Position numbers and translations under genes: made by a program
DNA from: Oscillospiraceae bacterium
GTDB lineage: Bacteria > Bacillota > Clostridia > Clostridiales > Clostridiaceae
DNA length: 6,283 nt
Direction: 5' to 3'
NCBI GenBank assembly: GCA_009785875.1
Contig: WQUF01000135.1
Span: 1 to 6,283, forward strand
Shown here: piece by piece, positions 1 to 5,497 of the stretch
Layout of the letters: each line of letters begins with the position of its first letter
Position numbering within the stretch: position 1 is the first letter of the stretch
Notes under the pieces: generated by a model
Databases searched by the model: none
Seen by the model: the letters and a program-made list of their open reading frames with translations, nothing else
What the model was told of the DNA's origin: nothing

Positions 1-611
1 TCGAAGGTGAAATACAATCTAATGTAAAACAATGGATGATAAATAGATATTTTCAAATTGATAAAGACTGGGCAACATTATACAAGAATAATTGGAATTG
101 GTTTATTGATAATCTAAAAACATTATGTCCCAAAAGCTATGATTTGCAGTTTAAAGAAATCAAAAGGGATCTGGAACCTATTTTCACACTTAATGGAATA
201 GATTGTTATTTGGAAGAGATATCTGCAGGTTTTCAAGCTTTTTTATCTGTTATATTTGCTATTATTGAATGGATTGAATTAACAAATGAAGATTGCAGTG
301 CTTATGTGCCTGAAGCAGTTGGTACTGTGATAATTGATGAATTAGATGTTCATTTACATCCAGAATGGCAACTAACCATTCGTGAATCTTTAGCAGCTTT
401 TTTCCCAAAATTGCAATTTATTACTACTACGCATTCTCCACATTTAATTGCTTCAGCGCATCCTGGAGAAATTATTATTCTTCCAGAACTCTGCAGAAAT
501 ATAAATATTAAACCAACAGAAAAAAGTTACTCTGGGTGGAATACGGATCAGATTCTTGAAGATGTAATGGGTGTTAAAAGTTTAGAAAATAAAACTTATG
601 CTACCTATTAG
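1..611 (+). CDS. ptuA: Septu-type AAA/ABC ATPase, C-terminal part (5' end outside the window)
   Basis: The reading frame is open from base 3, so the Met at base 36 is internal and the N-terminal half with the Walker A motif lies outside the window. Counting from that Met, an ABC-like signature is seen at residues 63-67 (SAGFQ), Walker B at 96-102 (GTVIIDE) followed by the D-loop LDVHLHP, and an H-loop histidine at 133 (THSPHL). These are features of the OLD/RecF-like ATPases. An HNH nuclease follows directly, which is the arrangement of the Septu anti-phage pair PtuA/PtuB; retron Ec78 uses the same pair, and a retron upstream cannot be excluded. In this ATPase class the ATPase is thought to gate the nuclease on phage infection. 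The protein stops only 13 residues after the conserved-looking DQILEDVMG segment, where I would expect a longer helical tail, so a 3' truncation is suspected. The ATPase call is firm; the Septu assignment rests on context. Confidence 0.8.
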   Translation, partial: EGEIQSNVKQWMINRYFQIDKDWATLYKNNWNWFIDNLKTLCPKSYDLQFKEIKRDLEPIFTLNGIDCYLEEISAGFQAFLSVIFAIIEWIELTNEDCSAYVPEAVGTVIIDELDVHLHPEWQLTIRESLAAFFPKLQFITTTHSPHLIASAHPGEIIILPELCRNINIKPTEKSYSGWNTDQILEDVMGVKSLENKTYATY

Positions 612-1278
612 TACTTACGGTGGATATGATAAAATTCCGAAAGTGGAAAAAGATGGCATTCTTGCACACTATCGACATGATGATATTCGAAAAGCATTAT
701 CTGAAAGTAGTTTTGATAAAGGTGCTTTCTGTGAGTGTAAACCTTCGGAGAGTGGTAACATTGAGATTGAACATTTTGCGCCAAAATCAAAATACCCTGA
801 TTTAACATTTGAATGGGACAATCTACTACCATCATGTAGGAAATGTAACGAAGCAAAGTCTGATTTTGATACAATTCTAGAACCAATTATAAATCCAGCT
901 AATGTTGATCCAGAGACAATTTTTACATACGATTTTTTTAAAATTTGCCCTATTAAAGATATACCTGTAGAAGAAATTGCAAGCAGAACTATTAATGTCT
1001 GTAATCTTAATAACAGCCGACTTTATGGTATAAGAGCCTCTTTATTAATATCATTAACTGAATATATGGATGAATTGAAAGATAAGCTTGAGGAAATTGA
1101 GGATCAAGTTAATAGTCAAAAAAAGGGAAATAAGATAACTAAACTTAGAAACTCGATAGAAAAAGTTGAACAAAATTTGGAAGCAAGTAATTGTTATGCT
1201 GGATATTGTAGGTGGTTTGTATCAAATAATGATACATATCTAAAAGCAAAGAAGTATTTGTCTGACTATATGGAATAA
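598..1278 (+). CDS. ptuB: HNH endonuclease, PtuB-like (Septu effector), possibly N-terminally truncated
   Basis: This 226-residue protein has an HNH nuclease core: the catalytic-type EHFAPKS at residues 58-64, W73-DNLL at 73-77, and the zinc/His-Me segment SCRKCNEAK at 79-87. A PIINP segment (96-100) and a NVCNLNNSRL segment (133-142) are typical of the PtuB/TIGR02646-like HNH family. Residues about 155-192 are charged and probably form a coiled coil. It overlaps the ATPase gene by 14 bases in another frame, consistent with co-expression. In the family the first zinc half-site reads C-x2-C (as in CAYCE); here residues 42-48 read GAFCECK, so the first Cys is Gly and an extra Cys sits at 47. 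No Shine-Dalgarno is visible before the ATG at 598, and I expect some further N-terminal residues in full-length relatives. It may be a cleaved or decaying gene, or use Cys47 instead. Confidence 0.8.
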   Translation: MLPISTYGGYDKIPKVEKDGILAHYRHDDIRKALSESSFDKGAFCECKPSESGNIEIEHFAPKSKYPDLTFEWDNLLPSCRKCNEAKSDFDTILEPIINPANVDPETIFTYDFFKICPIKDIPVEEIASRTINVCNLNNSRLYGIRASLLISLTEYMDELKDKLEEIEDQVNSQKKGNKITKLRNSIEKVEQNLEASNCYAGYCRWFVSNNDTYLKAKKYLSDYME

Positions 1279-1574
1279 ACACTGGTTTGTAATAACGGTT
1301 TGAATCAAACACAATAACAAGTGTACAGGTTATATATTGTTTTGTTGGAAATTCAATCAATTCCTATTTTTGATTTTAAGTTTCTTGGATAAAGTACTTC
1401 ACATAAATTAACAGAGAATCAAGAAAAAAGATTTTTTGGGGTAGGGGGAGTTATATCCAATTTTTAATGAGCTAGAGTATACTAGCTGGAAAATATGCCA
1501 ATAAATTCAAGATTGCTAAATCCGAAATAATTAATTGAATTTCTTAAGTTGTTGACAATGATCATAAACTAACG
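1279..1574. other. Intergenic region between the ATPase/HNH pair and the RiPP cassette, no gene seen
   Basis: No open frame with a plausible start and ribosome binding site was found on either strand. It holds a 6-base-stem hairpin (AGCTAG 1470-1475 with CTAGCT 1482-1487), a G-rich spot with GGGG at 1438-1441 and GGGGG at 1444-1448, and weak nested inverted repeats just after the HNH stop (ACACT 1279-1283 with AGTGT at about 1320-1324; GTTTG...CAAAC) that lack a good T-run. None of these is a convincing terminator or promoter, so where plus-strand transcription from the nuclease gene ends is unclear. Confidence 0.6.
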
Positions 1575-1614
1575 AAAAACGATTGCCGCCTGTCGAACAG
1601 AAACAGGCGGTAAT
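1575..1614 (-). terminator. Rho-independent terminator of the graspetide operon
   Basis: A 12-base stem (1603-1614 paired with 1582-1593, one A/C mismatch when read on the minus strand) closes a 9-base loop. It starts 11 bases after the precursor stop codon. On the minus strand it is followed after two bases by TTTTT (1579-1575). The plus-strand side has no T-run, so it serves the minus-strand operon. Confidence 0.8.
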
Positions 1615-1625
1615 TGTATGTAGAT

Positions 1626-1841
1626 TCATGCAACCATCATACTACTCGGTTTACCTTCGTTTGGACGGTCTGAATCACTACGGTTGTCCCTATCATTAGC
1701 ATAAGTAGATGATGAAGTATTAGTATTCGCACCGGAAGCATAGATTTTGTTGCTATCGACCGGTTTCCAATCCCACTCACTCATCGGTAGGGTATCCAAA
1801 TACTTCATTTCTTCAAGGTAACGTTCAGCAAATACTTTCAC
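1626..1841 (-). CDS. Candidate graspetide precursor peptide
   Basis: This 71-residue peptide starts at a GTG whose last bases overlap the ligase stop (GTGA, 4-base overlap). The N-terminal part (1-28) carries FAERYLEEM, which loosely resembles the helical PFFARFLE recognition motif of microviridin leaders, and a Trp-rich SEWDWKPVD segment. The rest is a low-complexity hydrophilic region: Thr/Ser donors at 40, 42-46 and 55 and acidic acceptors at 50, 52, 56, 58 and 62, with one Lys at 64. Graspetide ligases join Ser/Thr hydroxyls (esters) or Lys amines (amides) to Asp/Glu side chains, so this composition fits a substrate. It has no microviridin TxKxPSD core and no clear plesiocin-type TTxxEE repeat. 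The precursor role is inferred from the neighbouring ligase, size, coupling and composition. No protease or exporter gene lies beside it. Confidence 0.7.
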   Translation of the reverse strand: MKVFAERYLEEMKYLDTLPMSEWDWKPVDSNKIYASGANTNTSSSTYANDRDNRSDSDRPNEGKPSSMMVA

Positions 1842-2812
1842 TGCAATCCCTCCTGTTTATTATTATTTACCAACCATTGTACGATAGAGTCAGAGATTGC
1901 AAGACCGGTCAGCTCCTCGATCCACAACCACTGTCCCATACAATTTATTTCAAGAAAATACCACTCTCCCTTTGGTGTTACTATAAAATCGAGTGCACCA
2001 AAGGGTATTTGCAACTGAAACATAAATAATTCGACCTTTGATCGAATATCTGTAGGTGGTAACATCACTATGTGTGGCGTGTGCGGTAAGTCATACCTAC
2101 GCCAATCATCTTTTGCGATAGCAGAATTTTGTGAATCGATTCTACATACAAAATGCTTGTCTCCGACGACCGTATACCGTACTTCAAAGTCCTTGGGAAT
2201 TTTTTGTTGAACAAAAACTGGATTCTCTTCTTTTCCGAACTCAGTTAAGGCATCAAGTGTTATTTCATTTACGTATGATGCACAGAATTTCCCTTCTTCA
2301 TTTCTAAAAATATCTTGGTTCATAAATTTAATGACTGAACCATCATGCTCATTGATAAACTGCTCGAGTACACTTCTGTTATTTGATACTACATAATCCG
2401 GTAGAAAAAAGCCAACATTTTTAGCGCAACTCATCTGGTAATACTTATTTTCACCTTTATATGCCTTTCTCAGTGGATTAAGCCATTTTTTGTCTTTCAG
2501 ATAAGTGTATAGACCGTTCAGGTGTGCGTTCCATTCTCGTCTCCATATTTGAAACCCTGTATTCATAGCAAATTCTTCTTCAAGTAGCAATTCAACAAAA
2601 GAACGCCTACACCACACGGTATGTATATCACTGCTCTTAAGTATGCCACTTTCATTTTCGAGAATCCATTCATTGTTATAGTAAGTGATTTTGGATTTTT
2701 TCAACGAAGTAACATCAAGATTGAATCTATAATTATCAACGTTCAATTTTTTCAGTTTATCACATACTACATCAGCATGAACATCATATTGGTCGGAGAG
2801 AACTAAAATCAT
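1838..2812 (-). CDS. Graspetide-type ATP-grasp ligase (MvdC/MvdD-like peptide macrocyclase)
   Basis: This 324-residue ATP-grasp enzyme is of the ribosomal-peptide maturase class that makes side-chain ester or amide crosslinks in graspetides (microviridins, plesiocin and others), acting in the cytoplasm on a small precursor. Visible features: a pre-ATP-grasp domain with LSDQYDVHADVV near the N-terminus and VWCRRSF at 66-72; an ATP-binding SVIKFMN segment (159-165); the linker QQKIP from 202; DFEVRYTVVG at 208-217; RIDSQ...DDWRR at about 224-239; and metal-binding Asp275 (ALDF), Glu288 and Asn290 (EINCMGQWLWIEELTGL, 288-304). That last block is highly characteristic, although CM replaces the common P-N after Asn. 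I chose ATG 2812 over the in-frame GTG at 2821 because the Shine-Dalgarno (2821-2827) covers that GTG. It shares an operon with the 71-residue peptide. Confidence 0.9.
   Translation of the reverse strand: MILVLSDQYDVHADVVCDKLKKLNVDNYRFNLDVTSLKKSKITYYNNEWILENESGILKSSDIHTVWCRRSFVELLLEEEFAMNTGFQIWRREWNAHLNGLYTYLKDKKWLNPLRKAYKGENKYYQMSCAKNVGFFLPDYVVSNNRSVLEQFINEHDGSVIKFMNQDIFRNEEGKFCASYVNEITLDALTEFGKEENPVFVQQKIPKDFEVRYTVVGDKHFVCRIDSQNSAIAKDDWRRYDLPHTPHIVMLPPTDIRSKVELFMFQLQIPFGALDFIVTPKGEWYFLEINCMGQWLWIEELTGLAISDSIVQWLVNNNKQEGLQ
1849..1854 (-). promoter_or_regulatory. Shine-Dalgarno AGGAGG of the precursor gene
   Basis: AGGAGG on the minus strand lies 7 bases before the GTG at 1841, inside the last codons of the ligase gene. 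It fixes the GTG as the start and predicts strong, coupled translation of the peptide, as expected if substrate must exceed enzyme. Confidence 0.8.
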
Positions 2813-2820
2813 GTCATACA

Positions 2821-2827
2821 CCCCTCT
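2821..2827 (-). promoter_or_regulatory. Shine-Dalgarno AGAGGGG that sets the ligase start at 2812
   Basis: AGAGGGG on the minus strand lies 8 bases before ATG 2812. The alternative in-frame GTG at 2821-2819 begins on the last G of this site and so cannot use it. Another ATG at 2817 is out of frame and stops after two codons. Confidence 0.75.
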
Positions 2828-2833
2828 AACGTT

Positions 2834-2862
2834 ATTTTAATTTATCAGATACCCTATGTCAA
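2834..2862 (-). promoter_or_regulatory. Sigma-A promoter of the graspetide operon
   Basis: A perfect -35 TTGACA (2862-2857), a 17-base spacer and a -10 TAAAAT (2839-2834) lie just upstream of the ligase. The predicted transcript starts near 2827, giving an unusually short leader of about 15 bases that begins at the Shine-Dalgarno. Inverted repeats lie further upstream: ATGTA-AA-TACAT at 2894-2905 and CATTA-A-TAATG at 2903-2913, possible operator half-sites but AT-rich. Confidence 0.8.
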
Positions 2863-3180
2863 TATATATTTTGCCTATTTCATGCGATTATTCATGTAAA
2901 TACATTAATAATGCTTGCTATTAAGGCACTTATAAAGTAATATTCAATTATAATTGAAGTTATTTATGACTTGAGTGTCGCATCTAAGAACCACTATAGA
3001 AGAAAGGTATATAGTATATTGCGTAAAACATAGATATTTTTCATTATACCGTTTGCATTTCAAAAAAAATGCACATTCCTTGAAAATCCAAAAATGGAAT
3101 CATTAAATTGTATGAATCTCGTTATGATTATATCCATTAGCATATCTTCATAATTGAGTATTAAGTTGTTCTATCAATAT
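2863..3180. other. Intergenic region with palindrome and repeat copy, no gene seen
   Basis: Apart from the operon promoter at its left edge, this stretch holds a perfect 16-base palindrome TTCAATTATAATTGAA (2943-2958) and the downstream copy of the direct repeat (3065-3085). Minus-strand open frames of some 30-40 codons exist but have no start with a ribosome binding site and resemble nothing I recognise. No terminator with a good T-run is clear after the membrane protein gene. Confidence 0.55.
3065..3085. repeat. Direct repeat, copy B (distal to hsdS remnant)
   Basis: This 21-base segment matches bases 3764-3784 at 19 of 21 positions, in the same orientation; the shared part contains ATGC(A/G)CATTCCT(T/C)GAAA. 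Together the copies bound a 720-base segment whose only gene is the small membrane protein. Confidence 0.7.
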
Positions 3181-3681
3181 TTAAAGTTTTAGCCTTGGAA
3201 GTTTGATATTAGTGTTACTCCCAAGAATACTTGCACCTATACCTACAACTGCTATTACCACAAATGCCCCTGCACTTACTATTTTCCAATTGAATTTCTT
3301 ATTCTCGGTATCCTTGCTTTCGGCCATTTGTGCAATTTCCATCATTTTTTCAAAGTAGTATTTTTTCTCATCAAAAACTAAATCTATCTTCTCTACGCAG
3401 GTTTTTAAAGTATCCAAAACCGTGTTATATATATCAAAACACTGCTTGCTACTTATTGAATTGTCTTCAAGGTTTTTTTCCAAGATTGATTTATATTCAT
3501 GTATTACCTCAAAGGACATTTTAGCGAATTCTGGAAATTGCTCTAAGGTTTTCTTAGCAACTTCTGGCTCCATGCTGTGTAACATGGATGCAAAAGTCAT
3601 TACTTTATCTTTTGTGACATGTCTAAAATCGGGGATATTCAATTGGTCTAATACTTGTTGCTCTGTTAAATAATTACTCAC
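3181..3681 (-). CDS. Conserved-looking hypothetical protein with one C-terminal membrane span
   Basis: I do not recognise a named family. The 166-residue product begins MSNYLTEQQVLDQ at a GTG, has a mostly helical, charged soluble region (about residues 20-125, including a DKVMTFASML segment and a run of Glu/Lys-rich helices), a basic stretch ending near residue 133, one hydrophobic span at about 134-153 (Gly/Ala/Val/Ile-rich), and a short basic tail (NTNIKLPRLKL). This is a tail-anchored-like architecture with the bulk probably cytoplasmic. The longer TTG start at 3711 was rejected because AGAGGAGG (3697-3690) sits 8 bases before GTG 3681 and would otherwise be coding. It stands alone: no co-directional partner follows, and the hsdS remnant overlapping its upstream region ends at 3738. 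The direct repeats on both sides suggest it arrived as, or with, an inserted segment. Its function is unknown. Confidence 0.8.
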   Translation of the reverse strand: MSNYLTEQQVLDQLNIPDFRHVTKDKVMTFASMLHSMEPEVAKKTLEQFPEFAKMSFEVIHEYKSILEKNLEDNSISSKQCFDIYNTVLDTLKTCVEKIDLVFDEKKYYFEKMMEIAQMAESKDTENKKFNWKIVSAGAFVVIAVVGIGASILGSNTNIKLPRLKL

Positions 3682-3689
3682 GATAGTAT

Positions 3690-3697
3690 CCTCCTCT
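3690..3697 (-). promoter_or_regulatory. Shine-Dalgarno AGAGGAGG that sets the membrane-protein start at GTG 3681
   Basis: A near-perfect anti-16S match with an 8-base spacer to GTG 3681. It decides against the upstream TTG at 3711, which has no ribosome binding site. No convincing -35/-10 pair was found in the 90 bases above it. Confidence 0.85.
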
Positions 3698-3737
3698 ACA
3701 TCAAGTTTCAATTCATTTTTTCAAAATATTTATATTA

Positions 3738-3863
3738 TTAAGATGATTGTACACATTTATTGGAAAAATGCGCATTCCTCGAAATATTTTTGTTTTGTTT
3801 TATACTTGCTCCATTTCTTATTTTCGTAAAAACATCCCCTAACCTCACCATCTCCCACTTCAT
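3738..3863 (-). pseudogene. hsdS: Truncated hsdS (type I specificity subunit) remnant, 41 codons
   Basis: The frame starts at an ATG overlapping the hsdM stop (ATGA), 8 bases after a GAGGGG Shine-Dalgarno (3877-3872) inside the hsdM end. The product begins MKWEMVRLGDVFTKIRNG and continues ASIKQNKNIS, a characteristic start of HsdS target-recognition domain 1 (xxLGDVxxxIRNGxxI). After residue 28 the resemblance stops, and translation runs through the direct-repeat copy into 13 unrelated residues and TAA. A full HsdS is about 400 residues with two recognition domains, so over 90% is missing. This places the original order as hsdM-hsdS with coupled translation and shows the locus was broken here. 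Without HsdS the neighbouring methyltransferase lacks its DNA-recognition partner, unless one is encoded elsewhere. Confidence 0.85.
3764..3784. repeat. Direct repeat, copy A (at the hsdS breakpoint)
   Basis: This is the second copy of the 21-base repeat at 3065-3085 (19/21 identical). It contains the palindrome AATGCGCATT, which copy B has as AATGCACATT. It begins where the hsdS remnant stops resembling HsdS, around its codon 28, and lies between that point and the membrane-protein gene. Confidence 0.7.
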
Positions 3864-5326
3864 TCAATCATCCCCTCAAGTTCCCTAAGCTCCCTAATAA
3901 TCTCTTCCTCAAGCTCCAAAATCCTCTTAATCTTCACTTTAGGATCCTCGTATATTTTTTCCTCGTACTCGACTTCCTTATACTTATTTATAGACAGATC
4001 GTACCCATTCTCTACAATCGTCCCCTTATCCACAAAGAACCACTTATCGCTTTTACTCGGTTCCAAGTTCTTATCCTTCATGCAATTCTTAAAAGCCCCA
4101 ACTATATCCGGAATATCGTTTTGTTCCACAGGAGTCCTCTTATCGTCCAAAGTATACCCATCCGCTTCCATATCATAAAACCAAACTTTCCTGGTCTCTC
4201 CGCCCTTTTGGAACAATAACACAGCAGTAGACACCCCAGCATATGGCTTGAATATCCCCGAAGGCATGGAAACAACTCCCTGAAGCTCGCAATCCTCGAT
4301 CAATATCCTCCTAATATCCTTATGAGCCTTAGAAGATCCAAAAAGAACCCCATCAGGAACTATGCAAGCGCATTTTCCGCCCATATCCAATATCCTATAC
4401 ATGAGAGCCAGAAAAAGCAGTTCAGTCTTTTTAGTCCTAACCATATTGACCAAGCTTTTATTTATATCATTTTCATCCAGGCTTCCTTTAAAAGGTGGAT
4501 TAGCTAAGACCAAGCTGTACATATTTTCTTCTTCAAAGCTTGAAGATAAGCTATCTATAGGTCTAATATTATCCATAGACACTCCATGAAGATCCAAATT
4601 CATAGATGCTATCCTGAGCATGGACTTATCAAAATCATTTCCGAAGAACATCTTTTCATTAAAGTGTTCCCAATCATCCTCGCTTAAAAGATCCCCAATC
4701 CTCCTAAAATCCTCTCCATCCATTGATACTGTCTTATCGGTGTATTTCTCAAGAATATATTCAAGAGAGCCAACCAAAAAACCAGCAGTACCGCAAGCCG
4801 GGTCGATGATCTTATCATCAATACCAGGATCTAAGAGTTCAACCATCATCCTTATTATATGCCTTGGTGTTCTAAATTGTCCATTTACTCCAGAAGTTGA
4901 GAGCTTTGAAATCAAATATTCATAAAGATCTCCCTTAATATCGCTATCGCTTAAATTTATAGAATCTAAGGTTAAAATGGCTTCGTATAAAAGAGAAGGC
5001 TTCTGTATTAAGAATATTGCATCCTCTAAATATTTTGAAGTCAATTTTTTCATAAATGGAAATATTTCATTTGTAAAAAGGGTAAAGAGCTTATCGCTGT
5101 TGAAATTTCGAAATACGTGCCATCTATATTCTTCTTTTAATACGCTTTCGTAAGTTTTGCCCATGCCTTTTGATGTTTTTTCCTTCTCTAATTCCTTATC
5201 GTCGTATTTTTTAATGAATATCAAATAAGACATCTGCTCTATAACTGTCAATGGATTTGAAATTCCGCCTGACCAGAAGCTGTTCCATAATCCATCTATT
5301 TTGCTTTTAATGCTTGAATCTAACAT
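3860..5326 (-). CDS. hsdM: Type I restriction-modification DNA methyltransferase subunit HsdM (N6-adenine)
   Basis: This 488-residue protein is full length for HsdM. The N-terminal helical domain (about 1-130, with IDGLWNSFWSGG at 10-21) is followed by the Rossmann methyltransferase domain: GQFRTPRHI at 149-157 (motif X region), S-adenosylmethionine motif I DPACGTAGF at 175-183, and the catalytic motif IV NPPF at 276-279. The C-terminal region from about 450 is a Glu/Lys-rich coiled coil of the kind that contacts HsdS. As part of M2S it methylates adenine at a bipartite site chosen by HsdS. The ATG start has GGAGG only 4 bases upstream. Promoter candidates above it are ambiguous (TTGTTA-N15-TACAAT, or TTTACA-N16-TATAGC near the 5378-5389 palindrome TATATGCATATA). 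All key motifs are intact, but hsdS is a 41-codon stub and no hsdR is present, so it is an orphan in this window. Confidence 0.95.
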   Translation of the reverse strand: MLDSSIKSKIDGLWNSFWSGGISNPLTVIEQMSYLIFIKKYDDKELEKEKTSKGMGKTYESVLKEEYRWHVFRNFNSDKLFTLFTNEIFPFMKKLTSKYLEDAIFLIQKPSLLYEAILTLDSINLSDSDIKGDLYEYLISKLSTSGVNGQFRTPRHIIRMMVELLDPGIDDKIIDPACGTAGFLVGSLEYILEKYTDKTVSMDGEDFRRIGDLLSEDDWEHFNEKMFFGNDFDKSMLRIASMNLDLHGVSMDNIRPIDSLSSSFEEENMYSLVLANPPFKGSLDENDINKSLVNMVRTKKTELLFLALMYRILDMGGKCACIVPDGVLFGSSKAHKDIRRILIEDCELQGVVSMPSGIFKPYAGVSTAVLLFQKGGETRKVWFYDMEADGYTLDDKRTPVEQNDIPDIVGAFKNCMKDKNLEPSKSDKWFFVDKGTIVENGYDLSINKYKEVEYEEKIYEDPKVKIKRILELEEEIIRELRELEGMIE

Positions 5327-5417
5327 ATTTCCTCCGATATTATTGTATTTACTTTATTATCTTAACAAATGCAGAGCTATATGCATATATTATTATATGT
5401 AAAAAAATAAATAAATG

Positions 5418-5445
5418 TTTAAAAGGTATAAATTTAGTTTATAAT
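5418..5445 (+). promoter_or_regulatory. Probable promoter of the shikimate-kinase-like gene
   Basis: TTTAAA (5418-5423), a 16-base spacer and a perfect TATAAT (5440-5445) precede the gene and would start transcription near 5452, giving a leader of about 45 bases. The -35 matches consensus at only 4 of 6 positions. The site sits in the 171-base divergent interval shared with hsdM. Confidence 0.6.
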
Positions 5446-5497
5446 ATTAGTAAGATAATGGTAATATTAATAGAGAGAAATTATAGGAGATAAAGAG

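Noticed and set aside
608..886. Minus-strand open frame of 92 codons across the HNH gene, and a plus-strand frame at 620-805
   Set aside because: Both are shadows of the HNH gene, which has clear domain motifs; no ribosome site or recognisable protein.
1438..1448. G-runs as a possible G-quadruplex
   Set aside because: Only two runs are present; four are needed.
1348..1543. Inverted repeat GAAATTCAAT (1348-1357) / ATTGAATTTC (1534-1543), as ends of a small mobile element
   Set aside because: Only 10 AT-rich bases, no target duplication and no internal gene; expected by chance here.
1552..1580. TTGACA at 1552-1557 as a plus-strand promoter
   Set aside because: No -10-like hexamer at 16-18 bases and no plus-strand gene follows.
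2813..2821. In-frame GTG at 2821 as the ligase start, giving three more residues
   Set aside because: The only Shine-Dalgarno (2821-2827) overlaps it; ATG 2812 has the correct 8-base spacing.
2950..3064. Minus-strand open stretch beyond the distal repeat as the missing part of hsdS
   Set aside because: The translation (KYLCFTQYTIYLSS and so on) shows no HsdS features and has no start.
3330..3673. Plus-strand open frames of 64 and 83 codons opposite the membrane-protein gene
   Set aside because: Antisense shadows of a gene with a strong Shine-Dalgarno.
3682..3711. TTG at 3711 as the membrane-protein start, giving ten more residues
   Set aside because: It has no ribosome binding site, and the AGAGGAGG at 3690-3697 points to GTG 3681.
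4322..4925. Plus-strand open frames of 61-101 codons inside hsdM
   Set aside because: They are antisense to intact methyltransferase motifs and have no family resemblance.
5378..5389. Palindrome TATATGCATATA in the hsdM / kinase divergent interval as an operator
   Set aside because: Short and nearly pure AT apart from GC at the centre; no regulator or second copy supports it.
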